A DNA stretch of 64,000 bases from Ferruginibacter sp. (GTDB taxonomy: Bacteria; Bacteroidota; Bacteroidia; Chitinophagales; Chitinophagaceae). Numbering within the stretch: the first letter of the stretch is position 1; every line of letters begins with the position of its first letter. A program made the position numbers and the translations under genes. Shown piece by piece: positions 1 through 9,561 of the stretch. A model generated the notes under the pieces. It saw nothing but the letters and a program-made list of their open reading frames with translations. It made no database searches and had not been told where the DNA came from. The stretch is from NCBI GenBank assembly GCA_019638485.1, contig JAHBTP010000002.1, positions 248,001 to 312,000 of the forward strand, in the 5' to 3' direction.

Positions 1-1
1 T

Positions 2-472
2 GATTTTTCACCCACCGGTAAATCATCATTTAAAAGCTGGTTGCCGTATTTTTCAAAAACACCCCATCTAATCAGCGTACATAACACATTTATTAATAAA
101 GAGGATATACAATTTGCCCAAACCTTTGGTAACGATGTGTGGTTTTGCCTTTGTCCTAACGCCAATATGTATATAGAAAGAGAATTACCTCCGGTGGATT
201 TATTTGTGAATGAGCATTGCAAAATAATAATGGGAACAGATAGTTTGGCAAGTAATGAGAAGCTCAGTATGGTTGCAGAAATAATATTGATTCAAAATAC
301 CTTTCCTCAAATTCCGCTTCAGGTGATACTGAAGTGGGCTACAGCCAATGGTGCCCATGCGCTGGGCTTTACAACGCTTGGATATTTTAAACAGGGATTA
401 AAACCCGGAGTTTTAGGTTTGGAAGCTGATGATAATGATAAACTAACAGGGAAGATTATTCGTTTTTATTAA
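2..472 (+). CDS. Amidohydrolase family protein, 3' part (5' truncated by window edge)
   Basis: The frame is open from base 2 without a start codon, so only the C-terminal ~156 residues are present. Family members are metal-dependent hydrolases of cyclic or exocyclic C-N bonds on a TIM-barrel fold, usually near 380 residues. Seen here are VHNTF, where the His matches a metal-binding position of the barrel, the segment LCPNANMYIERELPPVDLF, and GTDSLASN, whose Asp fits the conserved catalytic metal ligand of the ATZ/TRZ-type amidohydrolases. The C-terminal tail (PGVLGLEADDNDKL) is typical of the composite beta domain that closes the barrel. The substrate cannot be told from this part. The gene ends 3 bases before the convergent recO. 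The family is fairly sure; guanine deaminase or another deaminase remains possible. Confidence 0.75.
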   Translation, partial: DFSPTGKSSFKSWLPYFSKTPHLISVHNTFINKEDIQFAQTFGNDVWFCLCPNANMYIERELPPVDLFVNEHCKIIMGTDSLASNEKLSMVAEIILIQNTFPQIPLQVILKWATANGAHALGFTTLGYFKQGLKPGVLGLEADDNDKLTGKIIRFY

Positions 473-475
473 ATT

Positions 476-1207
476 TTAAGCTAATATTTTTCGTAAAATA
501 GGAAGGGTTCGCAATTCACCAAAATCAGCAATATGCTGTTGGTAATATAATATTATTTTGTTGAGCAAGAGGTTGCGAGTAGAACTTGATATTTTAAAAA
601 TCTCCAGTTCTTCAGGCATTCTTACACTCAATAAATCATTGAGTAATTCTTCATTTTTTCCATCTATACCAAGCAGTGCTCCGGGTTGATGGGATAAAAA
701 ATTTTCGTTTTGAATATTTGAGGGAATGCTTTTGTTACTAATCGGTTTTAATTCAAAACCAAAAAAATGGGGAAGGTTTAGTGCGAAAAATAACGGGTAA
801 TTAGCGGTTGCAGCTATGCTCGCTTTGTCGAGATGAAGAAGTGCATCTGACATAAAGGCGAACAATAACTCATTTTCTTCAGGTTGTTTTAAGGCACGTT
901 GAAGCAATTCAACCATAAATAAGGCAACGCTGTTTTTTATTACGTGAGAAAAAAGATGTTGGTAAATCACTTTCCAACTGCATTCTTTTATTCGCTGCAT
1001 ATTTTTTTGTGGTTGATGATATACCTCCATGATTAATTGAGCACCGGGCTGAAACATAGGGCCTTTGATGTTTTTGGCTTTTGTGGCACGTATGCCGTTA
1101 ATCATATAAGTCTGCAACCCAAATTTTTCAGTAAATAAAGTGGCTACTAAACTGGTTTCACCGTACTTAACAGTTCGTAATACTATGGCAGCGGTTTTGT
1201 GAAGCAT
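476..1207 (-). CDS. recO: DNA repair protein RecO
   Basis: RecO binds DNA and RecR, and helps load RecA onto SSB-covered single strands in the RecFOR gap-repair pathway. The 243-residue length fits. The N-terminus (MLHKTAAIVLRTVKYGETS) is the characteristic OB-fold start of RecO: a short lead, then IVLRT.KYGE.S, followed by LFTEKFGLQTYMINGIR. The remainder is helical, as in the RecO C-terminal domain. The zinc-binding Cys cluster of some RecO proteins is not seen. It lies tail to tail with the amidohydrolase and is separated by 261 bases from the divergent exporter gene. The start ATG at 1207 gives the normal N-terminus. Confidence 0.9.
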   Translation of the reverse strand: MLHKTAAIVLRTVKYGETSLVATLFTEKFGLQTYMINGIRATKAKNIKGPMFQPGAQLIMEVYHQPQKNMQRIKECSWKVIYQHLFSHVIKNSVALFMVELLQRALKQPEENELLFAFMSDALLHLDKASIAATANYPLFFALNLPHFFGFELKPISNKSIPSNIQNENFLSHQPGALLGIDGKNEELLNDLLSVRMPEELEIFKISSSTRNLLLNKIILYYQQHIADFGELRTLPILRKILA

Positions 1208-1442
1208 TTAAATAATGGATGAAAATAAATTAAAGTTCAGCATGGGTTGTTTTCAAAAATCATTAACCAATTACTTTTAGTAAAAGTTACTTTCGTTTGT
1301 GCATTAACGTTATTATTTTGTTTTTATACTTTACAAAGGTATAAAAAGAGAATGCCATGATGGTTGGGTAAAAGGTACAGAAATTAGCAGGGGTATTTTA
1401 AAGAATATATCTTTTATGTATTAGCAAATGAGGAGAAACTAT

Positions 1443-1450
1443 CATCTTTG
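1443..1450 (+). promoter_or_regulatory. Possible -7 promoter box upstream of the RND exporter
   Basis: CATCTTTG matches 7 of 8 positions of the Bacteroidota -7 element TAnnTTTG and sits 18 bases before the ATG at 1469. A T-rich stretch (TTTTAT, 1412-1417) lies at roughly the place expected for the -33 element. This is a consensus match only. Confidence 0.35.
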
Positions 1451-1468
1451 CGTTGAAAATATACTGTT

Positions 1469-3814
1469 ATGTGGAGGCGTTTAGGAGAAAAAGTTATTCA
1501 TTATCGTTTCATTTTACTGCTGTTTTTAGCATTGGCTACCGGGGCTATGGGATATTTTGCCACCCGGGTAAAATTAAGTTACGAATTTTCTAAAGCCATA
1601 CCGGAAGATAACCCGCGCTTTTTAGATTTTAAGGCATTTAAAGAAAAATTTGGCGATGATGGGAACCTCGTGGTGATTGGGGTGGAAGATAAAAATTTAT
1701 TTAGTCTTCATCATTTCCAAGCTTATGCTAAACTTGAAAAGGAATTAAAGAAAATTAAAGGAGTGGAAGGTGTTATCGGAATACCCGGTGCCATTACTTT
1801 AAAAAAAGACCAGATACACCAGCGATTGATAAGTGAACCCATTTTTAATGAAATTAAAAACCAGGCCGGGTTAGATAGTGCTGCAAAGCGCTTCTATAAT
1901 CTTCCTTTTTATCGCGACAGAATGTACAACCCACAAACCCATGCCTATTTGATGGGGGTTCAAGTTGATAAATATATTATGAACACCCCGGAACGGAGTG
2001 ATTTAATTGCCCAAATAGTACAACAAGCTGAAGTGTTTGAATCAGCCGTTCAGCAAAAGATTCATTTAAGCGGGCTGCCACTTATTCGCACCCAGGTGGC
2101 AGATAGGATTCAGGCGGAAATGAAATTCTTTTTATTAGCCTCACTGGCGCTGAGCGTACTTATTCTTTTTCTTTTTTTTAAATCTATCAGCACAACCATT
2201 TTATCAATAGGTACGGTATTAATTGGGGTGGTGTGGTCGGTAGCGCTGATTTATTTATGTGGTTATCAAATTACCTTGCTTACTGCATTGTTGCCATCCC
2301 TTGTAGTAGTAATAGGAATACCTAATTGCATTTATTTCATCAATAAGTATCATACTTCATTTAAATCAACAGGAGATAAAAAGGAAGCTTTAATAAATAT
2401 GGTGGGTAAGATGGGCGTGGTAACTTTGTTTTGTAATATCACTGCTGCTATTGGATTTGCTGTTTTTGCATTTACCCAAAGCGCTGTATTAAAGGAATTT
2501 GGGGTAGTGGCAGGGCTAAGTATAATGGTTATATTTTTTGTATCATTTATTTTACTTCCGGCAGTTCTATATATGCTGCCAAAACCAAAAGAGAAACAAC
2601 TACACTATTTAGAATCTCCATTCATTACTGCATTTTTAGACCGCGTTGTCTATTGGGTTTTTCACAAACAAAAATGGGTAGCCGGTATAACCATTGTGGT
2701 CATATTGATGGCGGTAGCAGGGTTGTTTAGGTTAAGGACTGAAGGGCATATTGTTGATGATTTGCCCCAAACGGATAGAATAAATACAGATTTGAAATTT
2801 TTTGAAAGAAATTTTAAAGGTGTAATGCCATTGGAAATTTTGGTAGAAACAAAAAAGAAAAATGGACTAACGGGAATGCGTGCCCTAAGTGTGTTTGGAA
2901 AAGTAGATTCACTATGTGATTTTATTGAACACTTACCGGATGTTGCCAAACCATTATCATTGGCAGAAGGATTGAAATTTGCCAAGCAGGCTTTTTATGA
3001 TTTGGATTCCAATCAATATTTAATGCCCAATAATTTTGATGGTGCCTTTGTAGCTGAATATTTAAAACCGGCAAAGGGAAAAGACTCAACCGGCAACCTT
3101 CAACGTGTAATGCATTCATTTATGGATAGCACCAGAAGGGTTACCCGGATAAGCGTAACCATGAAGGATGTAGGAACCGAAAAATTGCCCTTCTTGTTGG
3201 ATACAATACAGAAAAAAGCTAATCAATTATTTGATAGTACCCAATATAAGACCACATTAACCGGTACAAGTATTACCTTTTTAGAAGGCAGCAGGTTTAT
3301 AATAAATGGGTTACAAGAGAGTATTTTGTGGGCATTTGGACTTATTGCCCTATGTATGGCTTATCTGTTTAGGTCAGGAAGGATTGTAATTTGCTCATTG
3401 ATTCCCAATATTATCCCATTAATAATTACAGCCGGTGTTATGGGTTGGATGGGTGTTCGATTAAAACCATCAACGGTATTGGTTTTTAGTATCGCACTTG
3501 GGATAGCAGTGGATATTACCATCCGCTTTTTGGTAAATTATAAACAGGAATTGCCGGCTTTTTTAGGAGATATACCCGAAACAGTAAGGGTAACTATAAA
3601 ACAAACCGGGCTAAGTATTGTATATACATCTTTAGTGCTTGCTGCAGGCTTTGTTTTGTTTTGCTTTAGCAGTTTTGGTGGTACAACTTCGTTGGGATGG
3701 CTTACTTCGCTAACCCTTTTAACCGCCACATTAACAAACTTAATAATATTACCGGTGATTTTGCCGGTTGTTTTAGGTAAAAAACAAGAAAAAAAGTCTG
3801 AATTTTTGAAGTAA
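1469..3814 (+). CDS. RND superfamily (MMPL-type) exporter
   Basis: This 781-residue inner-membrane protein has the two-fold RND architecture: one N-terminal helix (about 14-32), a large periplasmic loop (33-215), five clustered helices (about 216-370), a second N-terminal-type helix near 405-420, a second loop, and a final five-helix cluster (about 625-770). Such proteins use proton flow to move lipids or hydrophobic compounds. The second helix cluster carries the acidic relay residue (GIAVDITIRF), while the equivalent place in the first half reads VIGIPNCIYF with no acidic residue, so only one half looks proton-coupled. No membrane-fusion protein or TolC-like partner is adjacent, which argues for the stand-alone MMPL/hopanoid-exporter-like branch rather than AcrB-type efflux. 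The cargo is unknown. It stands alone between recO and the SusC gene. Confidence 0.8.
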   Translation: MWRRLGEKVIHYRFILLLFLALATGAMGYFATRVKLSYEFSKAIPEDNPRFLDFKAFKEKFGDDGNLVVIGVEDKNLFSLHHFQAYAKLEKELKKIKGVEGVIGIPGAITLKKDQIHQRLISEPIFNEIKNQAGLDSAAKRFYNLPFYRDRMYNPQTHAYLMGVQVDKYIMNTPERSDLIAQIVQQAEVFESAVQQKIHLSGLPLIRTQVADRIQAEMKFFLLASLALSVLILFLFFKSISTTILSIGTVLIGVVWSVALIYLCGYQITLLTALLPSLVVVIGIPNCIYFINKYHTSFKSTGDKKEALINMVGKMGVVTLFCNITAAIGFAVFAFTQSAVLKEFGVVAGLSIMVIFFVSFILLPAVLYMLPKPKEKQLHYLESPFITAFLDRVVYWVFHKQKWVAGITIVVILMAVAGLFRLRTEGHIVDDLPQTDRINTDLKFFERNFKGVMPLEILVETKKKNGLTGMRALSVFGKVDSLCDFIEHLPDVAKPLSLAEGLKFAKQAFYDLDSNQYLMPNNFDGAFVAEYLKPAKGKDSTGNLQRVMHSFMDSTRRVTRISVTMKDVGTEKLPFLLDTIQKKANQLFDSTQYKTTLTGTSITFLEGSRFIINGLQESILWAFGLIALCMAYLFRSGRIVICSLIPNIIPLIITAGVMGWMGVRLKPSTVLVFSIALGIAVDITIRFLVNYKQELPAFLGDIPETVRVTIKQTGLSIVYTSLVLAAGFVLFCFSSFGGTTSLGWLTSLTLLTATLTNLIILPVILPVVLGKKQEKKSEFLK

Positions 3815-3890
3815 AAAGAAAAACTTCAATTACGTTTGCAGCACTTTAACATTTTAGTGTGCCTTAAATGGTATTAAATACTATTTGCAC

Positions 3891-3898
3891 TATATTTG
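3891..3898 (+). promoter_or_regulatory. -7 promoter box of the SusC operon
   Basis: TATATTTG is a perfect match to TAnnTTTG, 25 bases before the ATG at 3924. Because it lies inside a possible upstream extension of the frame (GTG/ATG near 3885), it argues that translation begins at 3924. Confidence 0.6.
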
Positions 3899-3923
3899 CG
3901 GACAATTAAAACTAACAAGCAAC

Positions 3924-6900
3924 ATGAAGAAACTTCTCTTGACCTTAATGGTCTCTATGGGATTTCTGCTGACGGCGGTAGCTCAAAAGACCGTTACCGG
4001 TAAAGTTACTGATGCCAACGGCACCCCATTATCGAATGTTTCCGTAATTGTACAGGGAACAAAGGTTGGTACCACTACCGATAACAATGGTAATTACACC
4101 ATTACTGTTCCGGCAAACGGAAAGGTACTTTTATTCTCCAGTCTTGGATTTGTTGGAGAAAGTGAAACAGTTGGTAACAGATCTGTTATCTCTCCAAAAC
4201 TATCCGTTTCCGGCTCAAAGGAGTTAGAAGGAGTGGTAGTAACAGGTATTTCTAGGATTAAAAAGTCACAATATACCGGAGCAACTACTAAATTAGTTGC
4301 AAAGGAAATTGAGGAAAAGCCAATGGGCTCATTAGATCAAATATTTCAAGGCCGTGTTCCAGGTCTTATGTCTATGACAAGCAGTGGCCAGCCGGGTACC
4401 TCAGCTTTTGTAAATATTAGAGGGCTGAACTCCGTATCAGGAGGCGTAGAACCCTTATATATACTTGATGGTATTCCTATTGAAGCCGGAGTTTTTCAAA
4501 GCTTAAACCCAAATGATATTGCTTCAGTGGATATCCTTAGAGATGCTGCTACGCAATCATTATATGGCTCACGTGGTTCCGGTGGTATTATTTCCATAAC
4601 CTCTAAACGTGGTCAAGCCGGTAAAATTAAGGTAAGATATTCAGGTCAGCTTGGGGTTAAGTCTCGCCCTGACTTTGCATTTCGCACCATGAATACCAGC
4701 GAACTATTAAAGGCTCAACATGATTATGGTAAGGTGTTAATTGAGGATAATTCTACAAATACAAATCGGGCAATGCCGGGATGGTATTATTCTCCGGATA
4801 ACCCTCGCTATCAGGCTCTGTCACCTGCTGATCAATTATTGGCAGATGCTATGTTGGATTCTATCTCCGCAATTAACACTAATTGGTATGATGAATTTTT
4901 CCGTCAGGGAACTTTTAGCAATCACGAAATATCAGTTTCCGGAGGTACAGGAAAAACTCGCTTTTTTAGTAGCGTAGGTTTATATAATGAAGAAGGAATT
5001 ATCAATCCTTCGGGGATGAAAAGAGCAACAATGCGCAACAACATTGACTTTGCAGATGATAAATTTACTTTCCAATTTTCATCAAATATTGGTTATGTAA
5101 AGCGTGAAAGCGACCCGGGTGGCGGAACCTCAAACTCTATTCGCAATTCATTCTTTGCTGCAGCCTTGGCATCTCCTTATTCCTTAGCTAGAGATGCAGC
5201 CGGGAATGTGAAAACCGGTGGTAATGCTGGTGATTTGGGTTATTTGGGTCCCAATCTTCTTGATATGAAAAAATTTGATAGAGTAACCAATAATCAGATT
5301 AAGGTAACTGCAGGTATTACTATGGGATATAAAATTACCGATAATTTAACTGCAAATATTACCACAGGTATAGATTTTAGAGAAACCCAAAGTACTACCT
5401 ATAGAAGTCGTCTTGCTTATATTAGACAACCGGGGATAACTACCAGTCAAACTGAATTAGCCGGTTCTCAAAGTGAAGGGTTAACCCGTTTCTTCAATGC
5501 TGTGGTTAGACCCTCACTAACTTATAAAAGAACAATTAAAGAGCGTCATGATTTTGATGTTACCTTATTAGGTGAGTATGTGCAGGAGAACAATAAAGCA
5601 ATTAGTTTTACAGGATATAATATTGACCCACGTACGCCAAATAACCCGGGAACTGTAGGAATAGGAAATGGTGTTTTGGCTACGCAGGCTGCTGTAGGTG
5701 GTGGTTTGTCTCAAGCTGCAATAGTTTCAGGATTAGCTATGGGGCGTTATACTTATGATGACAAATACACCATTTCCGCATCTTATAGAAGAGATGGTTC
5801 ATCTAAATTGCCTCCAAATACCAGATGGCAGAATTTCTATTCGGTAGGAGCTGTTTGGGATATGACGAAGGAGAATTTCATGAAAGACATTAATGCTATT
5901 AATACTTTACGTTTGAAGTTGAGCTATGGCGGTGTAGGTAACCATGATAACTTTCCTGCATACTATATGTGGCAAGCTACTTATGGAACAGGTGGATATG
6001 CCGGTTTATCAACCCAGGTTCCTACCTACCCGGGTAATTTAAGCGCAAAATGGGAAAGAACAAATACCCTGAACGTAGGATTAGATTTTGAATTATTGAA
6101 AAGAAGGATTTATGGTGATTTAAGCTGGTACGACAGACGTACAAAGGATGTATTTATTGACAAACCGCTACCGGCAGAGGGTGGTGGACTAACCGTACCT
6201 ATGAACGCAGGTGAATTGCAAAATACCGGCGTGGAGTGGAATTTGAATTTTGACGTGGTTAAAAAGAAGGATTTAGTTGTAACCCTGTACACTACAGGAG
6301 CTTATAATAAAAATGAATTGATAAGTCTTGGTGGATTACAGCCTTATGAAGAAGGAACTTCCTTCTTGGTTGAAGGTATGCCATTAGGTACACATTATGA
6401 GGTTACCTGGGCAGGTGTTGATGCTTCTACAGGTCAGCCATTGTATTATGATTTAAACGGCAACCTTACCAATGTTTACACAGCCTCTAATGCTAATACT
6501 AATCATGGTTCTTGGTTGTCTCCATGGACAGGTGGTTTTGGAACTGCTATTACCTATAAGGGCTTTGATATGAATGTGCTTTTCTCATTCCAACAAGGCG
6601 CAAAAAAGGTTGATAATTTGGAATATTTTATGGAGAATCCGGGTGCTTTTATGACACAAGGTATTAACCAGTCCGCTTCACTTAACTTTTGGACTCAACC
6701 GGGTGATGTTACCACAACTCCAAGTCCTAAATACCCACTTAATTTTAGTTCAAAAATCATCCATGATGCTTCTTTCCTACGTTTAAGAGATGTGGTAGTT
6801 GGATATACGCTTCCCAAAAATGTTTTGGCTGATAGTAAATACATTTCTGCACTGCGTGTTTATGTACAAGCCTCAAACTTATTTATGTGGACTAAATGGC

Positions 6901-6995
6901 GCGGGTTAGATCCTGAGGCCGGTGCGGTGAATATTAACTTAAGTGAATTCCCCAATCCCAGAGCATTTACATTTGGGGTTAATGTAACCTTTTAA
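3924..6995 (+). CDS. SusC/RagA-type TonB-dependent outer-membrane transporter
   Basis: SusC proteins are TonB-driven barrels that pair with a SusD lipoprotein lid to import glycans or peptides. The start at 3924 gives a standard signal peptide (MKKLLLTLMVSMGFLLTAVAQ). Next comes a carboxypeptidase-regulatory-like beta sandwich (about 22-95, beginning TVTGKVTDANGTPLSNVSV), then the plug domain (about 110-220), which contains IRGLNSV, EPLYILDGIPI and LRDAATQSLYGSRGSGG, all SusC hallmarks. The remainder is the barrel, ending RAFTFGVNVTF with a terminal aromatic. The length of 1023 residues is normal. No N-terminal extension for anti-sigma signalling is seen. It is followed after 22 bases by the SusD gene. 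The substrate is not deducible, as no glycoside hydrolase or sensor is nearby. Confidence 0.93.
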   Translation: MKKLLLTLMVSMGFLLTAVAQKTVTGKVTDANGTPLSNVSVIVQGTKVGTTTDNNGNYTITVPANGKVLLFSSLGFVGESETVGNRSVISPKLSVSGSKELEGVVVTGISRIKKSQYTGATTKLVAKEIEEKPMGSLDQIFQGRVPGLMSMTSSGQPGTSAFVNIRGLNSVSGGVEPLYILDGIPIEAGVFQSLNPNDIASVDILRDAATQSLYGSRGSGGIISITSKRGQAGKIKVRYSGQLGVKSRPDFAFRTMNTSELLKAQHDYGKVLIEDNSTNTNRAMPGWYYSPDNPRYQALSPADQLLADAMLDSISAINTNWYDEFFRQGTFSNHEISVSGGTGKTRFFSSVGLYNEEGIINPSGMKRATMRNNIDFADDKFTFQFSSNIGYVKRESDPGGGTSNSIRNSFFAAALASPYSLARDAAGNVKTGGNAGDLGYLGPNLLDMKKFDRVTNNQIKVTAGITMGYKITDNLTANITTGIDFRETQSTTYRSRLAYIRQPGITTSQTELAGSQSEGLTRFFNAVVRPSLTYKRTIKERHDFDVTLLGEYVQENNKAISFTGYNIDPRTPNNPGTVGIGNGVLATQAAVGGGLSQAAIVSGLAMGRYTYDDKYTISASYRRDGSSKLPPNTRWQNFYSVGAVWDMTKENFMKDINAINTLRLKLSYGGVGNHDNFPAYYMWQATYGTGGYAGLSTQVPTYPGNLSAKWERTNTLNVGLDFELLKRRIYGDLSWYDRRTKDVFIDKPLPAEGGGLTVPMNAGELQNTGVEWNLNFDVVKKKDLVVTLYTTGAYNKNELISLGGLQPYEEGTSFLVEGMPLGTHYEVTWAGVDASTGQPLYYDLNGNLTNVYTASNANTNHGSWLSPWTGGFGTAITYKGFDMNVLFSFQQGAKKVDNLEYFMENPGAFMTQGINQSASLNFWTQPGDVTTTPSPKYPLNFSSKIIHDASFLRLRDVVVGYTLPKNVLADSKYISALRVYVQASNLFMWTKWRGLDPEAGAVNINLSEFPNPRAFTFGVNVTF

Positions 6996-7017
6996 TTAAA
7001 AAATAAAAGAAAATAAA

Positions 7018-8421
7018 ATGAAATTAATAAAATATAGTTTACTGCTCTTGGGTTGTGGAGTGTTAGCTGTTAGTTGTAAAAAGGAGTTAGATTTATCCGA
7101 TCCCGGCTCTTTTACAGATGCTAATGCTTTCCAAACAATTGAGCACGTCCAATTGGGTGTTAATGGAGCCTATGGCAGAATGGCAACTTACGGCAACGAT
7201 ATTTTTAAAAATGCATACACGTCGGATGAGTTAAAAGTTGGTCCTCAAAATGGAGGTTCAGGTTTGTTAACTTATCGCCTTCAATATTCATCAGATGCTA
7301 CTACAGGTGGTGATGTTACCCCCGGATATTACGGTAATTATGCTCTTATTGACCAAGTAAACAGAGTACTTCCTCATGTTTATACCGTTATTGGTGGTAC
7401 ACAGGAGCGTAAAAACACATTGCGCGCCTCTCTGCTTGCCCTACGTGCTATTAGCCATTTTAATTTGCTGCAATCGTTCTGCGCCGCTTATGACCCTAAT
7501 GGTTTAGGTGTTGCTGTTATGACAACGTTTAATCCTAATGCAACTCCTCCTCGCGCAACAATGGGAGCGGTAATGGCTCAAATTGATGCTGATTTTACTG
7601 AGGCTAAATCACTATTGCCCGAAACAAACAGTGCCAATTTTAGCGATACAGTAATTAATAAGTTAAATATTGAAGCATTTCAAGCAAGGATAGCATTATA
7701 TCGTAAAGATTATGATGCTGCAATTGTACACGCTACCAAGGTAATCAGCTCTGATATTCGTCCTTTAGCTACAGATGCGGGAACTTTTGCTGCAATTTGG
7801 CAGGATCAGTCAGGGGCTGAAGTCCTTTACCGTGTTCGTCTTTTAACCAGCACTGCAATGGGTGCAACATTTACCTCTTCAGCGGGTAGTATTTATTTCA
7901 ATCCTTCTGATAAAATTATTAGCCAATTTGGAGCCGGAGATTATCGTTCATCAGTTTATTTCGGCCAGGATGCAAATGGCCAAAATTATGTTAACAAATA
8001 CTATATCTCAGATCGTGGCCCTCGCATGGTTGATATTAAAGTTATTCGTACCGCCGAAATGTTCCTTATCCGGGCTGAGGCTTATGCTTCAAAAGCTACT
8101 CCTGATTTGGTAGCCGGCGCTGCTGATCTTAATGCACTTCGCGGCTCCAGAATTAATGGTTATATAGACCAAAACTTCTCTAATGCTCAAGATTTAAAAG
8201 ATGCTATTGTTAATGAGCGCTATAAGGAGTTATGGTTAGAAGGCCAGCGCTTTTATGACCTGAAAAGACTTCATTTAGATTTGGAGAGAGGCGCCTCTGA
8301 TGCTGCTCCGGAATGGCAGTTCCTGCGTTGGGGTACGCCTGAAGATTATCGTTTTGTTTATCCTATTCCAAGAGATGCAACAAGCGCTAATCCCAATACT
8401 GTTCAAAACCCCGGTTATTAA
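7018..8421 (+). CDS. SusD/RagB-type nutrient-binding outer-membrane lipoprotein
   Basis: This is the cell-surface partner of the SusC transporter immediately upstream. The N-terminus is a lipoprotein signal with a lipobox ending in Cys (CGVLAVSCKKELDL). The 467-residue body carries the SusD features: an N-terminal helical segment (SFTDANAFQTIEHVQLGVNGAYG), tetratricopeptide-like helices around the IEAFQARIALYRKDYDAAI segment, and the conserved C-terminal block with RTAEMFLIRAEAYA, NERYKELWLEGQRFYDLKR and YPIPRDA. The order SusC-SusD, the same strand and the 22-base spacing make one operon. The ligand is unknown. Confidence 0.93.
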   Translation: MKLIKYSLLLLGCGVLAVSCKKELDLSDPGSFTDANAFQTIEHVQLGVNGAYGRMATYGNDIFKNAYTSDELKVGPQNGGSGLLTYRLQYSSDATTGGDVTPGYYGNYALIDQVNRVLPHVYTVIGGTQERKNTLRASLLALRAISHFNLLQSFCAAYDPNGLGVAVMTTFNPNATPPRATMGAVMAQIDADFTEAKSLLPETNSANFSDTVINKLNIEAFQARIALYRKDYDAAIVHATKVISSDIRPLATDAGTFAAIWQDQSGAEVLYRVRLLTSTAMGATFTSSAGSIYFNPSDKIISQFGAGDYRSSVYFGQDANGQNYVNKYYISDRGPRMVDIKVIRTAEMFLIRAEAYASKATPDLVAGAADLNALRGSRINGYIDQNFSNAQDLKDAIVNERYKELWLEGQRFYDLKRLHLDLERGASDAAPEWQFLRWGTPEDYRFVYPIPRDATSANPNTVQNPGY

Positions 8422-8455
8422 TACTAACTTTGATAAATAAAATAAAATTATCACA

Positions 8456-9361
8456 ATGAAATTAATGAATAAATTTTCGCTGGCAATGTTAGCAGGTGGT
8501 TTGCTTGTATTGGCAAGTTGCGATAAAACAAAGCCTTACGAAACAACAATTCCTTCTCCGGCAGTGCACTTTAATAAAACCACCACAGTGAGTGTTTTGG
8601 TAGAAGATCCTGCTCCTCCCGTTGTAATTGAAGTAGGTACAACTGATTTGTCTAATGTGGATCGTACGGCTAAATGGGTAATTACCTCGCCAACCGGTGC
8701 TACTTCAGGAGTTCAGTATTCAAATGCATCTTCCGGTACGGTTTCCTTTCCTGCCGGGCAAGTTATTGCAAATATTACCATCCAACCTATCCCCGGAGCA
8801 TATCCTATGGATGCACGTGATACCTTGTATCTCGCTCTTCAGGCTCCGGATCTTGAACCGGCTCAATGGGGGGATACTTTAATGATTATCCTTCGTGGTG
8901 AAAGCAGTTCTACTTGCTCTGAAGATAATCCGGTTATGGCACAGTGGGCCGGTGATTTTACTAATTGTATTGAAATTTATGGCGGTGGATCACCCTATGG
9001 ACCATACACTGCAACAATTTCTAATCCACAAGTTACAGGAGCAACAACCGGTTCTGTGGATATTGCCAACGTAGGTGATTTTGGATGGGACCCGGTTACA
9101 TTTAACATGGATTGGTCTAGCACAATACCAAGTATCACAGTAGTGCCAGGCATTATTCCAGGTTCTGATGCCGGAGATTTGAACCCGGCTTATGCAGGTA
9201 AATATCTTGTTATCAGACCTCACCCGTCTCAAGGAAATGGAGGATTTTATTCTTTCTGTCAACAAACATTGCACCTTGAATTTAACCTTGGAGTTGCTGA
9301 AGTTGATGGTACTATATTAGGTTATTTTGCATCACTTGTTGAGGAAAATATGGCACGCTAA
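8456..9361 (+). CDS. SusE-position surface lipoprotein of unknown ligand
   Basis: Third gene of the SusCD operon, 34 bases after susD. The N-terminus is a lipoprotein signal (LLVLASCDKTKPYE). The 301-residue protein is rich in beta structure and Gly/Pro/Thr, and begins with a DUF1735/Calx-beta-like segment (PSPAVHFNKTTTVSVLVED; later TVSFPAGQVIANITIQP and ARDTLYLALQ). Its second half (about 165-300) has a CIEIYGGGSPYGP segment and looks like a separate small beta domain. In SusCD loci this place usually holds a surface lipoprotein that helps bind the substrate. I recognise only the N-terminal module; the family of the C-terminal half is unknown to me. The start could be either of two close ATGs (8456 or 8465). 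Confidence 0.6.
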   Translation: MKLMNKFSLAMLAGGLLVLASCDKTKPYETTIPSPAVHFNKTTTVSVLVEDPAPPVVIEVGTTDLSNVDRTAKWVITSPTGATSGVQYSNASSGTVSFPAGQVIANITIQPIPGAYPMDARDTLYLALQAPDLEPAQWGDTLMIILRGESSSTCSEDNPVMAQWAGDFTNCIEIYGGGSPYGPYTATISNPQVTGATTGSVDIANVGDFGWDPVTFNMDWSSTIPSITVVPGIIPGSDAGDLNPAYAGKYLVIRPHPSQGNGGFYSFCQQTLHLEFNLGVAEVDGTILGYFASLVEENMAR

Positions 9362-9384
9362 TTTGGAATTATAAATTTTATCTT

Positions 9385-9420
9385 AAAGAGGTTGTCCTTC
9401 AAAAGACAACCTCTTTATTT
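9385..9420 (+). terminator. Rho-independent terminator of the SusCD operon
   Basis: A perfect 12-bp stem, AAAGAGGTTGTC (9385-9396) with GACAACCTCTTT (9405-9416) and an 8-base loop, is followed by ATTTTTTT. It lies 23 bases after the last gene of the operon. Confidence 0.85.
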
Positions 9421-9511
9421 TTTATCAGATTTTATTCAATTACTGTTGAGAAGGGAAGATGTTTTTTGGTCTCTTTATTTTAAATAGAAAACTGTGGCTA
9501 AACATTGTATA

Positions 9512-9544
9512 AAAAGGCAGCACCCGGATAGCGTGCTGCCTTTT
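9512..9544 (-). terminator. Terminator of the sigma/anti-sigma/barrel operon (bidirectional shape)
   Basis: Perfect 12-bp stem AAAAGGCAGCAC (9512-9523) with GTGCTGCCTTTT (9533-9544). Read on the minus strand it follows the barrel gene by about 17 bases and ends in TTTTT. It is symmetric enough to act on plus-strand transcripts that escape the terminator at 9385. Confidence 0.75.
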
Positions 9545-9561
9545 ATTTGATTCTTGAAGAA

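Noticed and set aside
3885..3923. Upstream start of the SusC gene
   Set aside because: It overlaps the exact -7 box, and the start at 3924 gives the normal signal peptide.
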